Origin: Geomesophilobacter sediminis
Lineage (GTDB): Bacteria > Desulfobacterota > Desulfuromonadia > Geobacterales > Geobacteraceae
Assembly: GCF_016458275.1 (NCBI RefSeq)
Contig: NZ_JAEMHM010000024.1
Coordinates: 1 to 64,000 of the forward strand
Direction of reading: 5' to 3'
Length of the DNA: 64,000 nucleotides
The notes beneath the pieces were generated by a model. The model was not told where the DNA came from. It saw only the letters and a program-made list of their open reading frames with translations, and ran no database searches. Positions 36,413 through 45,143 of this stretch are shown here, in pieces. Positions within the stretch are counted from its first letter, which is position 1, and each line of letters starts with the position of its first letter. The position numbers and the translations under genes are program-made.

Positions 36413-36439
36413 CGTCGCGTTTCGTTTCTGAACGCGACC
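36413..36439. repeat. Palindromic repeat copy (GTCGCGTT...AACGCGAC)
   Basis: GTCGCGTT and AACGCGAC flank a nine-base loop. A second copy in reverse orientation lies at 58726-58751 (CAGGTCGCGTTGAGAAGCGA). It is a short dispersed element without a T-run. Just after it, TAGGAGCGACATT (36476-36489) is a fragment of the repeat family seen at 28-213. Confidence 0.6.
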
Positions 36440-36589
36440 TGCCAGCTATAGGTGGCCGATTCGGGGAATTGCCGGTAGGAGCGACATTGACGGGTAAGAG
36501 GACAAGGCATCCACAGAGAGGCAACTAACTACCGTAAACACCTTCACATGATCGGTAATTGATTCAAAGCATGGTGTATGATATTCTCC

Positions 36590-36613
36590 GGCCTCGTAGT
36601 TGAGGCCTTTTTT
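36590..36613 (+). terminator. Perfect hairpin plus T6 directly before aroB (terminator or attenuator)
   Basis: GGCCTC, loop GTAGTT, GAGGCC and TTTTTT form a textbook intrinsic terminator. It ends one base before an in-frame ATG (36614) and 18 bases before the preferred aroB GTG start. Any transcript from upstream must pass it to reach aroB. Confidence 0.75.
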
Positions 36614-36631
36614 ATGAAAGAAGAGGTACCA

Positions 36632-37717
36632 GTGACTGTAGAAACCATCGATGTAGCTCTTGGTGACCGCAGCTATAAGATCACCCTGGGCGCCAATATC
36701 CTTGATACCATCGGCGAGCTTTGCCAAAGCCTCGGGCTTTCCGGAACCGTCGCCGTTGTTTCCAACTCCACGGTCGCTCCCCTTTACTATGACCGGGTGC
36801 GGGTTTCCCTGCAGGCTGCCGGCTTCCGCCCGCTTCTGATCGAACTTCCCGATGGGGAATCGTATAAGAACAGCGCCACCCTCAACCTCATCTACGACGG
36901 CCTCATTGAAGGCGGCCTCGACCGCGGCTCGTTCCTCATCGCCTTGGGGGGCGGGGTGATCGGCGACATGGCCGGTTACGCCGCGGCTACCTATCTGCGG
37001 GGCATTCCCTTCGTCCAGGTCCCGACTACGCTCCTTTCCCAGGTCGACTCCAGCGTCGGCGGCAAGACCGGGATCAACCACGAACGGGGCAAGAACCTGA
37101 TCGGGGCCTTCTACCAGCCGAAGGCGGTCCTGATCGACGTCGCCACCCTGGACACGCTTCCGGAGCGGGAATACCTGAGTGGTTTGGGCGAAATCATCAA
37201 GTACGGCGCGGTGCTCGACGGGGAATTTTTCACCTTTCTTGAGGAAAACGCCGGTCCCCTGCTGGACCGGGACAAGGCGGCCCTGATTCGTGCCGTTGCC
37301 TGTTCCTGTGCCATCAAGGCGCGGGTGGTCTCCGAGGACGAGCGGGAAGGGGGCGTGCGCGCGGTATTGAATTACGGCCATACCCTGGGCCATGCGGTGG
37401 AAACGCTCACCGGGTACGGCGCGTTCCTGCACGGCGAGGCCGTTGCCATCGGGATGATCCAGGCCGCGCGGATTTCCCGCGAGTTCGGGTTTTGCAACGA
37501 CGACGATTGCGCCCGTATCGAGGCGCTGGTTACCCGGCTGGGGCTGCCGCGCCAGCTTCCGGTCTATCCGGCCGACTCCTATCTGGAGGTGCTGTCGCAC
37601 GACAAGAAGGTGCGCCAGAGCGGGCTGCTCTTCATCTGCAATGCCGGGATCGGCCATTACAAGATGGAGCGGGTGCGGGACATCGGGGCGCTTTTGAGGG
37701 TCTGCGGTATCCAGTAA
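36632..37717 (+). CDS. aroB: 3-dehydroquinate synthase
   Basis: This 361-residue enzyme forms 3-dehydroquinate from DAHP with NAD and a divalent metal. The NAD-binding [20 protein letters not shown], the lysine motif [20 protein letters not shown] and the metal ligands (E in [10 protein letters not shown] in [11 protein letters not shown] and [10 protein letters not shown]) are all present. The GTG at 36632 is preferred because AAGAGG is five bases upstream; the in-frame ATG at 36614 begins within the terminator tail and has no Shine-Dalgarno, and a still earlier frame start at 36578 lies in the hairpin. The hairpin in the leader suggests regulated readthrough or a promoter within 36500-36590. 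Confidence 0.94.
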   Translation: MTVETIDVALGDRSYKITLGANILDTIGELCQSLGLSGTVAVVSNSTVAPLYYDRVRVSLQAAGFRPLLIELPDGESYKNSATLNLIYDGLIEGGLDRGSFLIALGGGVIGDMAGYAAATYLRGIPFVQVPTTLLSQVDSSVGGKTGINHERGKNLIGAFYQPKAVLIDVATLDTLPEREYLSGLGEIIKYGAVLDGEFFTFLEENAGPLLDRDKAALIRAVACSCAIKARVVSEDEREGGVRAVLNYGHTLGHAVETLTGYGAFLHGEAVAIGMIQAARISREFGFCNDDDCARIEALVTRLGLPRQLPVYPADSYLEVLSHDKKVRQSGLLFICNAGIGHYKMERVRDIGALLRVCGIQ

Positions 37718-37750
37718 CAGGTCGATCGGCGCCGGTTGTGGAGTTCTATA

Positions 37751-37830
37751 GGAGCGCCTTTCCAGGGGCGATCCGCCGAAGGCGGTAACAACGGTTGCGG
37801 TTGATTCGCGCCTGGAAAGGCGCGCCCCCA
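37751..37830. repeat. Extragenic palindromic repeat (GGAGCGCCTTTCCAG family)
   Basis: GGAGCGCCTTTCCAGGGGCG at the left end pairs with CGCGCCTGGAAAGGCGCG near the right end, enclosing CCGCCGAAGGCGG. It is another copy of the 28-213 family, here almost fully palindromic. It lies between aroB and the TPR gene. Confidence 0.75.
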
Positions 37831-37914
37831 GAGTAGGCAGCCACCGCGCGCATTCAAGAGACGGGTTCGGGGCAGCAATGCCCGGTATGATCCAGAACCG
37901 ACGGAGAACGACAG

Positions 37915-38916
37915 ATGGTCGATGACAGCCTTTCCTTCTGGACCGATATCAAGCGCTACGAGGACGAACTGAGCGCCAATCCCTCCTCGATGTGTTTTTT
38001 GAAACTTGCCGAGGTGTACCGGAGGCTCGGGCTTTTGGACGATGCCGTTTCGGTGGCCCAGAAAGGGAGCGCCCGGCATCCCGATTCCGTTGAGGCTCTC
38101 CTGGTATTGGGGGAGGTGGCGCACGACCGGGGGCTGGTCGATGAGGCCCGACCTGCGCTCGAGCGGGTGCTGGCCGTCGAGCCGGAAAACGTGACGGCGC
38201 TGAAGCTTTTGGGGAGGATTTACGCCGCCGACGCCGAGATCGAAAAGGCGCAGCAAATGCTGGAACGGGCGCTGCTGCAGGCTCCCGACGACCCCGAGGT
38301 CTCCTTCCTGCTCGCATCTTTGGATGCCGCGCCGCCGAAGGGATCGCAACCGGTGGCGCCGGAAGAGCCGGTGGAGGAGTTGTCGGAGCCGATCGGCTCG
38401 TTTGAGGACCTGGACCTGGTCGAGGAGTTGGTCGAATTGGAGGAGGTCGAAGTGATCGACGCACTCGACGATCTGGAAGAACTGGAGGGGCTCTTTGACC
38501 TCGAGCAGTTGGAGGAGAAGGGGGCTCACCTGGAGCCGGCCGGGTTGCATGAACACGTGGTCGAGCCCGCTGCCGCGGTAACCGAAGGGATCGAGGCTCC
38601 CCGCGAGCCGTCCCCGACCCGCAAAACCGCCGCCTCGATTTCACCTGCCGCGCCGAGAAATCCTCTTTCCACCGTGACCATGGCGGAGCTCTACGTCACG
38701 CAGGGGCTGCTCGAAAAGGCCCTCGACGTCTATCGCGACCTTCTGGCTGCCGATCCCGGCAACCCCAAGTACCTCTCGCGTTCCGCGGAAATCATCGAGA
38801 TCCGCGCCCGGGAGGCCGCCGTACCGCCCGCCACGGACCAGGGTTCCACCCAGGAGATCGTCAACCGTCTTACCCAGTGGCTCGACAACATAAGGAGCAG
38901 GCGCCATGGCATTTAA
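37915..38916 (+). CDS. Tetratricopeptide-repeat protein
   Basis: This 333-residue protein has no signal peptide. Residues about 20-130 form three TPR-like repeats (FLKLAEVYRRLGLLDDAVSVA; ALLVLGEVAHDRGLVDEARPAL; ALKLLGRIYAADAEIEKAQQM). A very acidic segment (about 140-205, rich in Glu/Asp/Leu) and a C-terminal TPR-like unit (MAELYVTQGLLEKALDVYRD) follow. It probably acts as a cytoplasmic scaffold. Its stop overlaps the start of the Roadblock-type gene by 11 bases, so the two products are probably made together and may interact. Confidence 0.82.
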   Translation: MVDDSLSFWTDIKRYEDELSANPSSMCFLKLAEVYRRLGLLDDAVSVAQKGSARHPDSVEALLVLGEVAHDRGLVDEARPALERVLAVEPENVTALKLLGRIYAADAEIEKAQQMLERALLQAPDDPEVSFLLASLDAAPPKGSQPVAPEEPVEELSEPIGSFEDLDLVEELVELEEVEVIDALDDLEELEGLFDLEQLEEKGAHLEPAGLHEHVVEPAAAVTEGIEAPREPSPTRKTAASISPAAPRNPLSTVTMAELYVTQGLLEKALDVYRDLLAADPGNPKYLSRSAEIIEIRAREAAVPPATDQGSTQEIVNRLTQWLDNIRSRRHGI

Positions 38917-39268
38917 AGATATCCTGCGTGAGGTGGTTGAGAAATGCAGCGGCGCACGTGCCGCGGTGATGCTGGGCTTTGACGGGATCACCGTCGACGA
39001 GTATCTTGCCGAGGGGGCGAACCTGGACCTGCAGCAGATCTCGGCCGAGTACGGGGCGCTGCTCAAGGATTTGGACGAGACGGTCGGGGCGCTCAAGGAG
39101 GGAAACCTGCAGGAGGTGACGGTAGCGACCGACCTGTCGCGGGTGGTCCTGCGGCGGGTGGATGAGGATTACTTCGTGGCCCTGCTCCTGGATGGCGCGG
39201 GAAACGTCGGAAAAGGACGGTATCTGCTGCAATGCGCTGCCATTAAAATGAGGGAAGAACTGGACTAG
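38906..39268 (+). CDS. Roadblock/LC7-domain protein (MglB-like)
   Basis: This 120-residue protein fits the Roadblock/LC7 fold: N-terminal helix KDILREVVEKCSGARAAVML, strand DGITVDEYL, second helix ISAEYGALLKDLDETVGAL and strands VTVATDLSRVVLRRV and YFVALLLDG. MglB, a member, is the GTPase-activating protein of MglA, which sets cell polarity and pilus switching in Myxococcus. No MglA gene is visible in this window, so the partner is unknown. Confidence 0.75.
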   Translation: MAFKDILREVVEKCSGARAAVMLGFDGITVDEYLAEGANLDLQQISAEYGALLKDLDETVGALKEGNLQEVTVATDLSRVVLRRVDEDYFVALLLDGAGNVGKGRYLLQCAAIKMREELD

Positions 39269-39431
39269 GCGTTTGACGCGGTTGACTAAATGTTCCGGAC
39301 CTGTTGACAGAAATTCCGTCTTCTGAAACCATCGTTTCATAGATAGTAAAAACAGCGTAACCACTGTAAATTCTTACTGCGAACGCTCCTTTCACTCATT
39401 GGAAAATTTGATTGTCATGGGGACGGTATTT

Positions 39432-40499
39432 ATGTTAGAACACAGAATCTCCGCGGCCAGGAGGTGCCTCGAGCGTTTAGGCGCCGACCTTCTGATCGTT
39501 TCAAACCTCAGCAACGTCAGATACCTTTGTGGTTTCACCGGCAGCGAGGGCCTGCTGATCCTCTCCAAAAATGAAGGTTGGTTCCTCACCGATTCCCGCT
39601 ACACATCCCAAGCCGGCGAGGAAGTATCCGGAGCTCGGGTGGTCGAGTTCTCGATCAAGCTCGACAGCGCGAGCGAGATCGTTTTGGGGAGCGGGGCGAA
39701 GAAGGTTGCCTTCGAGGCGGTGCACACCACCGTCGCCACCTACAGGGAGATGGGCAAGAAGATGCCGGGGGTCCGGTTCCTCCCTGCGGACAAGGAACTG
39801 GTCAGTTTGCGGAGTGTCAAGGACGCGGCGGAACTGGTGCTTCTGGAAAAGGTGGCCCAGATTGCCTCGACGGCACTTACGGAAACGTTAGCCGAGGTGA
39901 AGCCCGGGGCGCGCGAAAGCGACGTGGCCTGGGCGCTTGAGTGCGCCATGCGCCGCGGCGGGGCCGAGGGGAAATCCTTCGACTTCATCGTCGCCTCCGG
40001 CGAGCGCGGCGCGCTGCCGCACGGCAAGGCCTCGGAAAAGCTGATCCAAAAAGGGGAGCTGGTCACCCTCGATTACGGTGCCATGTACCGCGGCTACTGC
40101 TCCGACGAGACCCACACCGTCTGCGTCGGCGAGCCGGATCCCCGCCAGCGGGAGATCTATGAGGTGGTGCGCACCGCCCAGTACAAGGCGATCGACGCGG
40201 TGCGGCCGGGGCTTACCTTCAAGGAGCTCGACGAGGTGGCCCGCGGCTACATCGACGAAAAAGGTTACGGGAAATATTTCGGGCACGGCCTCGGCCACGG
40301 CGTGGGCCTGGACATACACGAACCGCCGACCGTCTCTTTCCGCTCCACCGCGAAGGTGGAGGAGGGGATGGTCTTCACCATCGAGCCGGGGATCTACATT
40401 CCCGGGTTCGGGGGCGTTCGCATCGAAGACACCGTTGTTGTGGAAGGCGGCAAAGCGCGCCGCATTACCAGGGTTCCCAAGGAACTCATGGTACTTTAA
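39432..40499 (+). CDS. Xaa-Pro aminopeptidase/dipeptidase (M24 family)
   Basis: This 355-residue metallopeptidase has an N-terminal creatinase-like domain (residues about 1-125) and the pita-bread M24 domain. Metal ligands are visible in [19 protein letters not shown] (two Asp), [16 protein letters not shown] (His), [11 protein letters not shown] (Glu) and VRIEDTVVV (Glu). ATG 39432 fits family alignment; in-frame starts at 39399 and 39417 are possible. It removes or splits residues linked to proline. It is 23 bases upstream of accB and probably in the same operon. Confidence 0.9.
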   Translation: MLEHRISAARRCLERLGADLLIVSNLSNVRYLCGFTGSEGLLILSKNEGWFLTDSRYTSQAGEEVSGARVVEFSIKLDSASEIVLGSGAKKVAFEAVHTTVATYREMGKKMPGVRFLPADKELVSLRSVKDAAELVLLEKVAQIASTALTETLAEVKPGARESDVAWALECAMRRGGAEGKSFDFIVASGERGALPHGKASEKLIQKGELVTLDYGAMYRGYCSDETHTVCVGEPDPRQREIYEVVRTAQYKAIDAVRPGLTFKELDEVARGYIDEKGYGKYFGHGLGHGVGLDIHEPPTVSFRSTAKVEEGMVFTIEPGIYIPGFGGVRIEDTVVVEGGKARRITRVPKELMVL

Positions 40500-40522
40500 T
40501 CAAAGGGAAAAAGGAGAGCAGG

Positions 40523-40999
40523 GTGGATATAAAAGACCTTAAGACGCTGATCAAGATGGTAACCGAGACCGACATCACCGAGTTCGAGCTGGAGAACGCT
40601 GAGGACAAGATCGTCATCAAGCGTGGCACCACCGTGGCGGCACCGCAGTTCCAGGTGCAGCAGCCGGTTCCGTTCTCCTACGCCCCGGCGGCGCCGGTGG
40701 CTCCCGCGGCCGCTGCAGCTCCGGCGGCAGCAGCACCGGCTGCGGCCAAAGAGGAAGGTGACGTCATCACCTCCCCGATCGTCGGTACCTTCTATCGCGC
40801 TCCTGCTCCCGATGCCGCTCCGTATGTCGAGATCGGCAAGGTGGTCGAGAAGGGCGAAGTCCTCTGCATCGTCGAGGCGATGAAGCTCATGAATGAGATC
40901 GAAGCCGAGTTCCGCTGCAAGATCGTCAAGATCTGCAAGGAGAACGCCGAGCCGGTCGAGTACGGCGACGCGCTCTTCGTGGTGGAAAAACTGGGCTAG
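40523..40999 (+). CDS. accB: Biotin carboxyl carrier protein of acetyl-CoA carboxylase
   Basis: This 158-residue protein carries the biotin that shuttles carboxyl groups in fatty-acid synthesis. It shows the N-terminal AccB region ([20 protein letters not shown]), an Ala/Pro-rich linker (residues about 55-75) and the biotinyl domain with [11 protein letters not shown], biotin on K121. It starts at a GTG with AAGGAGA upstream and is followed by accC 29 bases later. Confidence 0.96.
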   Translation: MDIKDLKTLIKMVTETDITEFELENAEDKIVIKRGTTVAAPQFQVQQPVPFSYAPAAPVAPAAAAAPAAAAPAAAKEEGDVITSPIVGTFYRAPAPDAAPYVEIGKVVEKGEVLCIVEAMKLMNEIEAEFRCKIVKICKENAEPVEYGDALFVVEKLG

Positions 41000-41028
41000 G
41001 AGCCCGAATCCCCTTCATCGGAGACCAA

Positions 41029-42369
41029 ATGTTCCATAAAATACTTATCGCCAACCGGGGGGAGATCGCCCTCCGGATCATCAGGACCTGCAAGGAGATG
41101 GGGATCAAGACGGTCGCCGTCTACTCCAAGCCGGACAGCGAATCGCTCCACGTGAAGCTCGCCGACGAGAGCGTCTGCATCGGCCCCGCGCCGAGCCTCT
41201 CCAGCTACCTGAACATCAACGCCATCATCTCCGCCGCCGAGCTGACCGACGCGGAGGCGATCCATCCCGGCTACGGCTTTCTCTCCGAGAACGCCCAGTT
41301 CGCCGAGATCTGCGAGAACTGCGGCATCACCTTCATCGGCCCCACCGCAGAAAGCATGCGGATCATGGGGGACAAGATCAGCGCCCGCCAGGCGGTGATC
41401 AAGGTCGGCGTCCCCATCCTCCCCGGTACCAAGGAGGGGGTGCACGACGTCAACGAGGCGATCAAGGTCGCCAAGGAGATCGGGTTCCCGGTCATCATCA
41501 AGGCGACCGCCGGCGGCGGCGGGCGCGGAATGAAGATCGTCCACTCCCCGGCGGCGCTCCCCAACGCCTTCGCCACCGCCCGCGCCGAGGCCCAGAGCGG
41601 CTTCGGCAACCCCGAGGTCTACATCGAGCGCTACTGCGAATCGCCGCGCCACGTCGAGATCCAGATCCTGGCCGACAAGCACGGCAACGTGATCCACTTG
41701 GGCGAGCGCGACTGCTCGATCCAGCGCCGCCACCAGAAGGTGATCGAGGAGGCCCCCTCCACCGTCACCACCCCGGAGCTGCGCAAGGCGATGGGGGACG
41801 CCGCGGTTGCCGCCGCCAAGGCCGTGAACTACTCCTCGGTCGGCACCATGGAGTTTCTGGTCGACAAGAACAACAACTTCTACTTCATGGAGATGAACAC
41901 CAGGGTTCAGGTCGAGCATCCGGTAACCGAAATGGTGACCGGCGTCGACGTGGTCAAGGAGCAGATCCGCTCCGCCTACGGCCTCAAGCTCCGCTACACC
42001 CAGGACGATATCCAGATCAAGGGGCACGCCATCGAGTGCCGGATCAACGCCGAGGACTCGGTGAAGTTCACCCCGTCTCCGGGCAAGATCACCGACTACC
42101 ACACCCCCGGCGGGCTCGGCGTAAGGGTTGACTCTTTCGTCTACACCAATTACAGTGTGTTGCCGCACTACGACTCCCTGATCGCCAAGCTGATCGTCCA
42201 CGCCGACACCCGCGACGAGGCGATCAAGCGGATGGCCCGGGCGCTGGACGAGTACATCGTCGACGGGATCAAGACCACCATCCCGTTCCACAAGCGGATC
42301 ATGGCCAACAAGGACTTCATTGAAGGGAACATCGATACCGGCTTCATCGAACGACTGGTTCTGGAGTAG
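41029..42369 (+). CDS. accC: Biotin carboxylase subunit of acetyl-CoA carboxylase
   Basis: This 446-residue ATP-grasp enzyme carboxylates biotin on AccB using ATP and bicarbonate. Recognised segments are [20 protein letters not shown], the glycine-rich ATP loop [14 protein letters not shown], the catalytic [15 protein letters not shown] and [12 protein letters not shown]. Length is typical. It forms accBC with the preceding gene; accA and accD are not in this window. Confidence 0.97.
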   Translation: MFHKILIANRGEIALRIIRTCKEMGIKTVAVYSKPDSESLHVKLADESVCIGPAPSLSSYLNINAIISAAELTDAEAIHPGYGFLSENAQFAEICENCGITFIGPTAESMRIMGDKISARQAVIKVGVPILPGTKEGVHDVNEAIKVAKEIGFPVIIKATAGGGGRGMKIVHSPAALPNAFATARAEAQSGFGNPEVYIERYCESPRHVEIQILADKHGNVIHLGERDCSIQRRHQKVIEEAPSTVTTPELRKAMGDAAVAAAKAVNYSSVGTMEFLVDKNNNFYFMEMNTRVQVEHPVTEMVTGVDVVKEQIRSAYGLKLRYTQDDIQIKGHAIECRINAEDSVKFTPSPGKITDYHTPGGLGVRVDSFVYTNYSVLPHYDSLIAKLIVHADTRDEAIKRMARALDEYIVDGIKTTIPFHKRIMANKDFIEGNIDTGFIERLVLE

Positions 42370-42371
42370 CT

Positions 42372-42767
42372 ATGGAATTTCCTGAAGAGCTCAAGTACAG
42401 CAAGGAACATTTCTGGGTACGGGTTGAAGGCGAGCGTGCCGTCATCGGGATCACCGATTACGCACAGGCCGAGCTGGGGAATATCTCCTCGGTGGAGCTC
42501 CCCGAAACCGGGGACGAACTGGAGCAGGACGACTCCTTCGGGTCCATCGAAGCGAGAAAGACCGTAGCGGAGTTGTATGCGCCCCTGTCCGGGACGGTGC
42601 TCGAGGTGAACCACGAATTGGGGAATGCCCCCGAATTCGTGAACGACGACCCGTATGATGCCGGGTGGCTCGTGGTCCTGGAGATGGCCGACCCGGAGGA
42701 GCTGAACCTCCTGATGGCGTCGGACGCCTACGAGGAATACGTGTCGGTCGCCGACGAAGAAGACTAA
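42372..42767 (+). CDS. gcvH: Glycine cleavage system H protein (lipoyl carrier)
   Basis: This 131-residue lipoyl-domain protein carries the lipoylation motif SIEARKTVAELYAP with K63 as acceptor and the GcvH opening KYSKEHFWVRVEGERAVIGI. It starts 2 bases after accC. No gcvT, gcvP or lipoate-attachment gene is adjacent, so it may serve a complex encoded elsewhere or act as a lipoate donor. A bidirectional terminator follows. Confidence 0.92.
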   Translation: MEFPEELKYSKEHFWVRVEGERAVIGITDYAQAELGNISSVELPETGDELEQDDSFGSIEARKTVAELYAPLSGTVLEVNHELGNAPEFVNDDPYDAGWLVVLEMADPEELNLLMASDAYEEYVSVADEED

Positions 42768-42793
42768 CCGAAAACCTGAGAAGTCGCACCAGA

Positions 42794-42826
42794 CAAAAGG
42801 CGAGAGTAAATCTCGCCTTTTGCTTT
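42794..42826. terminator. Terminator after gcvH
   Basis: CAAAAGGCGAGA and TCTCGCCTTTTG form a perfect 12-base stem with loop GTAAA. The A-rich 5' and T-rich 3' sides make it an intrinsic terminator for the peptidase-accBC-gcvH operon. Confidence 0.8.
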
Positions 42827-42844
42827 GGGGAAAGGGGATTTGTA

Positions 42845-43672
42845 ATGCAGCACCTGCGGATCGGACACATTCACTATGCCAACTGCACTCCGATTTTCAG
42901 CGCCCTCAAAGGGCACTTCGATTGCAGTCGGTACGATTTCGTTACCGGCGTTCCGTCTCGGCTCAATGCCATGCTCCGTGCCGGTGAAATCGATCTGAGT
43001 CCCTCGTCCTCCATCGAGTACGCGCTTTCCCACCAGGATTACTCCCTGCTCCCCAATCTCTCTATCAGCTCGATCGGTGCGGTGAAAAGCGTCTTTCTCT
43101 ATTCCCGGGTCCCCATTGAAACCCTTGATGGTTCCTGCATCGGTCTGACCGCCGAGTCCGATACCTCGGTACGGCTCCTGAAGGTGCTGCTGGCCAAGAA
43201 ATACGGGTTCTCCAACACGTTCGAACGGACCAGCCTCATCCCGGACGATGCGCTGCAGCAGTATCCGGCACTCTGCGTGATCGGCGACGCCGCGCTGAAG
43301 GCGGCGGCCAGCCGCGGCTCGAACCTGGTGTACGACCTGGGGGAGCTCTGGTACGAGTTTACCGGCCTTCCTTTTGTCTTTGCGCTGTGGATTGTGAGAC
43401 GGGAGGCGGTGCGACGGCTGCCGGCGGATCTGGCCCAACTGGCGGGGGACCTGGTGCGGGCCAAGGAATATGCCTACGCCCATTATCGGGAGATTGCGGA
43501 GAATTGCGGAGAGCGCGAATGGATGGAGCCGGCGGTGCTGGAGGACTACTGGCGGACGATTTCCTACGATCTGACCACGGCCCATCTGGAGGGCGCCCGG
43601 ACCTTCTTCCGCTACGCTTTTGAACTAGGTCTGATACCCGCCGAGCCGGAGATCAGGTTCTTTGATCAATGA
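42845..43672 (+). CDS. mqnA: Chorismate dehydratase MqnA (futalosine menaquinone pathway)
   Basis: This 275-residue protein matches the MqnA/DUF178 family: LRIGHIHYANCTPIFSAL at the N-terminus, MLRAGEIDLSPSSSIEYA and YDLGELWYEFTGLPFVFALW. It converts chorismate to 3-enolpyruvylbenzoate, the first step of the futalosine route. ATG 42845 is chosen over longer in-frame starts because AAAGGGGA lies 7 bases upstream and the family begins there. The start is just after the gcvH terminator, so the promoter must lie within or next to that hairpin. Confidence 0.92.
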   Translation: MQHLRIGHIHYANCTPIFSALKGHFDCSRYDFVTGVPSRLNAMLRAGEIDLSPSSSIEYALSHQDYSLLPNLSISSIGAVKSVFLYSRVPIETLDGSCIGLTAESDTSVRLLKVLLAKKYGFSNTFERTSLIPDDALQQYPALCVIGDAALKAAASRGSNLVYDLGELWYEFTGLPFVFALWIVRREAVRRLPADLAQLAGDLVRAKEYAYAHYREIAENCGEREWMEPAVLEDYWRTISYDLTTAHLEGARTFFRYAFELGLIPAEPEIRFFDQ

Positions 43673-43705
43673 AACAATGAGACAATGGAACAATGAAACA
43701 ATGAA

Positions 43706-43832
43706 AACAGCTCGTTCCCAAGGTCTACCTTGGGAACGTAATCTCTCAATGAGTTCCAGCTTGTGCATAGTGCAAAGCTGGAGCTTTGTTTTTTTGTGGG
43801 AAGGTTCCCGAACTCTAGCTTGGGAACCAGGG
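43706..43832. repeat. Dispersed CGTTCCCAAGGT / AGCTTGGGAAC palindromic element
   Basis: GTTCCCAAGGT-CTACCTTGGGAAC is a near-perfect hairpin. It is followed by CCAGCTTGTGCATAGTGCAAAGCTGG and then TTCCCGAACTCTAGCTTGGGAAC. A degraded relative lies at 61613-61672. It is preceded at 43673-43703 by four ACAATGRA direct repeats. No gene in the interval. Confidence 0.65.
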
Positions 43833-43878
43833 GGCGAGGCGGGGGCGCCTGTTTATGCCACGAACCTGCTCGTTGCAG

Positions 43879-43941
43879 GTAGGGGCGCAGCATGCTGCGC
43901 CCGGCAGGCCGATAATCGCGACAAGAATGTCGCTCCTACAG
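43879..43941. repeat. Extragenic palindromic repeat copy
   Basis: GTAGGGGCGCAGCATGCTGC is followed by AATCGCGACAAGAATGTCGC and TCCTACAG. The right half equals the right half of the element at 28-112; the left half is a different GCGCAGCATGCTGCGC palindrome. Confidence 0.7.
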
Positions 43942-43943
43942 TG

Positions 43944-44390
43944 TTAGGCTCGCTTCTTTGTTGCGGCATAGTCGGCAAGTATCTTCGCGTGATCGAAGCA
44001 AAGCGGGGAGGGGAGGGCGTCGATCGGGAAGACGCCGAGACCGGCGGCGTCGTCGCCCGCCTGGGGGGTACCGTCGGCCTGGGCCACAAAAACGGTCGAG
44101 ATGGTGTGGCAGCGCTTGTCGCGCTTGGGATCTGAGTAGCAGCCCAGCAGCCTGAGGTTTGTCACCTCCAGTGCCGTCTCCTCCTGGCTTTCCCGGGTTG
44201 CCGCCGCTTCCAGCGTCTCCCCGTAGTCGACGAACCCACCCGGTATGGCCCACCCGTACGGCTCGTTTTTCCTCTCGATCAGCACGATGCCTCCCGCTAC
44301 CTCGATGATGATGTCCACGGTGGGGAGGGGATTCCGGTATTCCTTTACCTTGCTGCCGCAGTTGGGACAGGCGATGTACTCAAATGGCAT
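43944..44390 (-). CDS. Nudix hydrolase with N-terminal zinc ribbon
   Basis: This 148-residue protein has a short CPNCGSK segment (half a zinc ribbon) and a Nudix domain with the box [21 protein letters not shown], which fits GX5EX7REUXEEXGU except that the last glycine region reads TAL. Nudix enzymes hydrolyse nucleoside diphosphates linked to another group; resemblance to ADP-ribose or NADH pyrophosphatase-like proteins is likely, but substrate cannot be read. It is transcribed toward the repeat-rich interval after mqnA. Confidence 0.88.
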   Translation of the reverse strand: MPFEYIACPNCGSKVKEYRNPLPTVDIIIEVAGGIVLIERKNEPYGWAIPGGFVDYGETLEAAATRESQEETALEVTNLRLLGCYSDPKRDKRCHTISTVFVAQADGTPQAGDDAAGLGVFPIDALPSPLCFDHAKILADYAATKKRA

Positions 44391-44456
44391 CGAAAGCCTC
44401 CTTGAATTTCACGATATAAAGCTGGGGAACTGACTCAGGTAGAGTGGTGAATACCG

Positions 44457-44514
44457 GTGGGAGCGCCTTTCCAGGCGCGATTCAAATCCCGGCAGGGATA
44501 GGCGCTCCCACAAC
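44457..44514. repeat. Extragenic palindromic repeat copy
   Basis: GTGGGAGCGCCTTTCCAGGC and GGATAGGCGCTCCCAC are complementary ends of a short member of the 28-213 family. It lies between two minus-strand genes. Confidence 0.75.
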
Positions 44515-44554
44515 ACTATAAGGAGGGGATTTTACCGAAGAAGGGTCCAGATAA

Positions 44555-44588
44555 CAAAAAAGGGAGGATGAAACATCCTCCCTTCTCT
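44555..44588 (-). terminator. Terminator of the PxxKW protein gene
   Basis: On the minus strand AAGGGAGGATG-TTT-CATCCTCCCTT is followed by TTTTTGTT, a perfect 11-base stem and T-run just after the cysteine-rich gene. Confidence 0.85.
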
Positions 44589-44606
44589 GTGAGACTTGGG
44601 GTTTGA

Positions 44607-44900
44607 CTACTTTTTCTTCTTGGCGCCCGCGGCTTTCTTGGATGCCTTGAGCGGGTTGATCTTCGCGTCGTCGGTCTTGATGTCGACCTTGACGTGGGTA
44701 GCAAAGTTGCAGATACCGGCAGCCCACTTCTTCTCAGGAGCCGGATAGGCCCCACAGACCTTCCCGATGCTGCTCTCGACGATCCTGTCACAACCTTCAC
44801 AGTTCTCGACGATCGGCTGGCAAGAGCCCTCAGTAAACGCACAACCCTGTTTTCCCCAGAAGGTACACTCGGCACCAGGAAGAACTGTTTGACACTGCAT
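44607..44900 (-). CDS. PxxKW-family cysteine-rich protein
   Basis: This 97-residue protein has eight cysteines (positions 3, 12, 20, 27, 34, 37, 49 and 64), including a CEGC pair, and the tetrapeptide pattern APEKKW that gives the PxxKW family its name. The C-terminus is lysine-rich (KASKKAAGAKKKK). No signal peptide is visible, so it is cytoplasmic and probably binds metal or an Fe-S cluster. Such proteins are known mainly from sulphate- and metal-reducing deltaproteobacteria. It has its own terminator. Function unknown. Confidence 0.8.
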   Translation of the reverse strand: MQCQTVLPGAECTFWGKQGCAFTEGSCQPIVENCEGCDRIVESSIGKVCGAYPAPEKKWAAGICNFATHVKVDIKTDDAKINPLKASKKAAGAKKKK

Positions 44901-45143
44901 AAAACCTCCTCTAAATTCCCCGTAATTGCTGAATACAAGTCACTCTACCAATTTCGAAAGAAAAAAGTCAACACCTAAAAACCTCCTTTCTTTTAGTCTT
45001 CCACTTGACTCTCAGAGCCCTTTGCATTACCCTCTGTTAATTATTTTCCACGCCTGCTCTGAGGGAAATGTTCCGTCCGGCACGGCGCAGAAAGCACGTT
45101 TTCCCCTTTAATGCGGCAACTTCTATCTCTCAGGAGGGTTACT

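Noticed and set aside
43662-44135. 157-codon plus-strand open frame after mqnA
   Set aside because: It reads across several repeats and the reverse strand of the Nudix gene and contains no domain.
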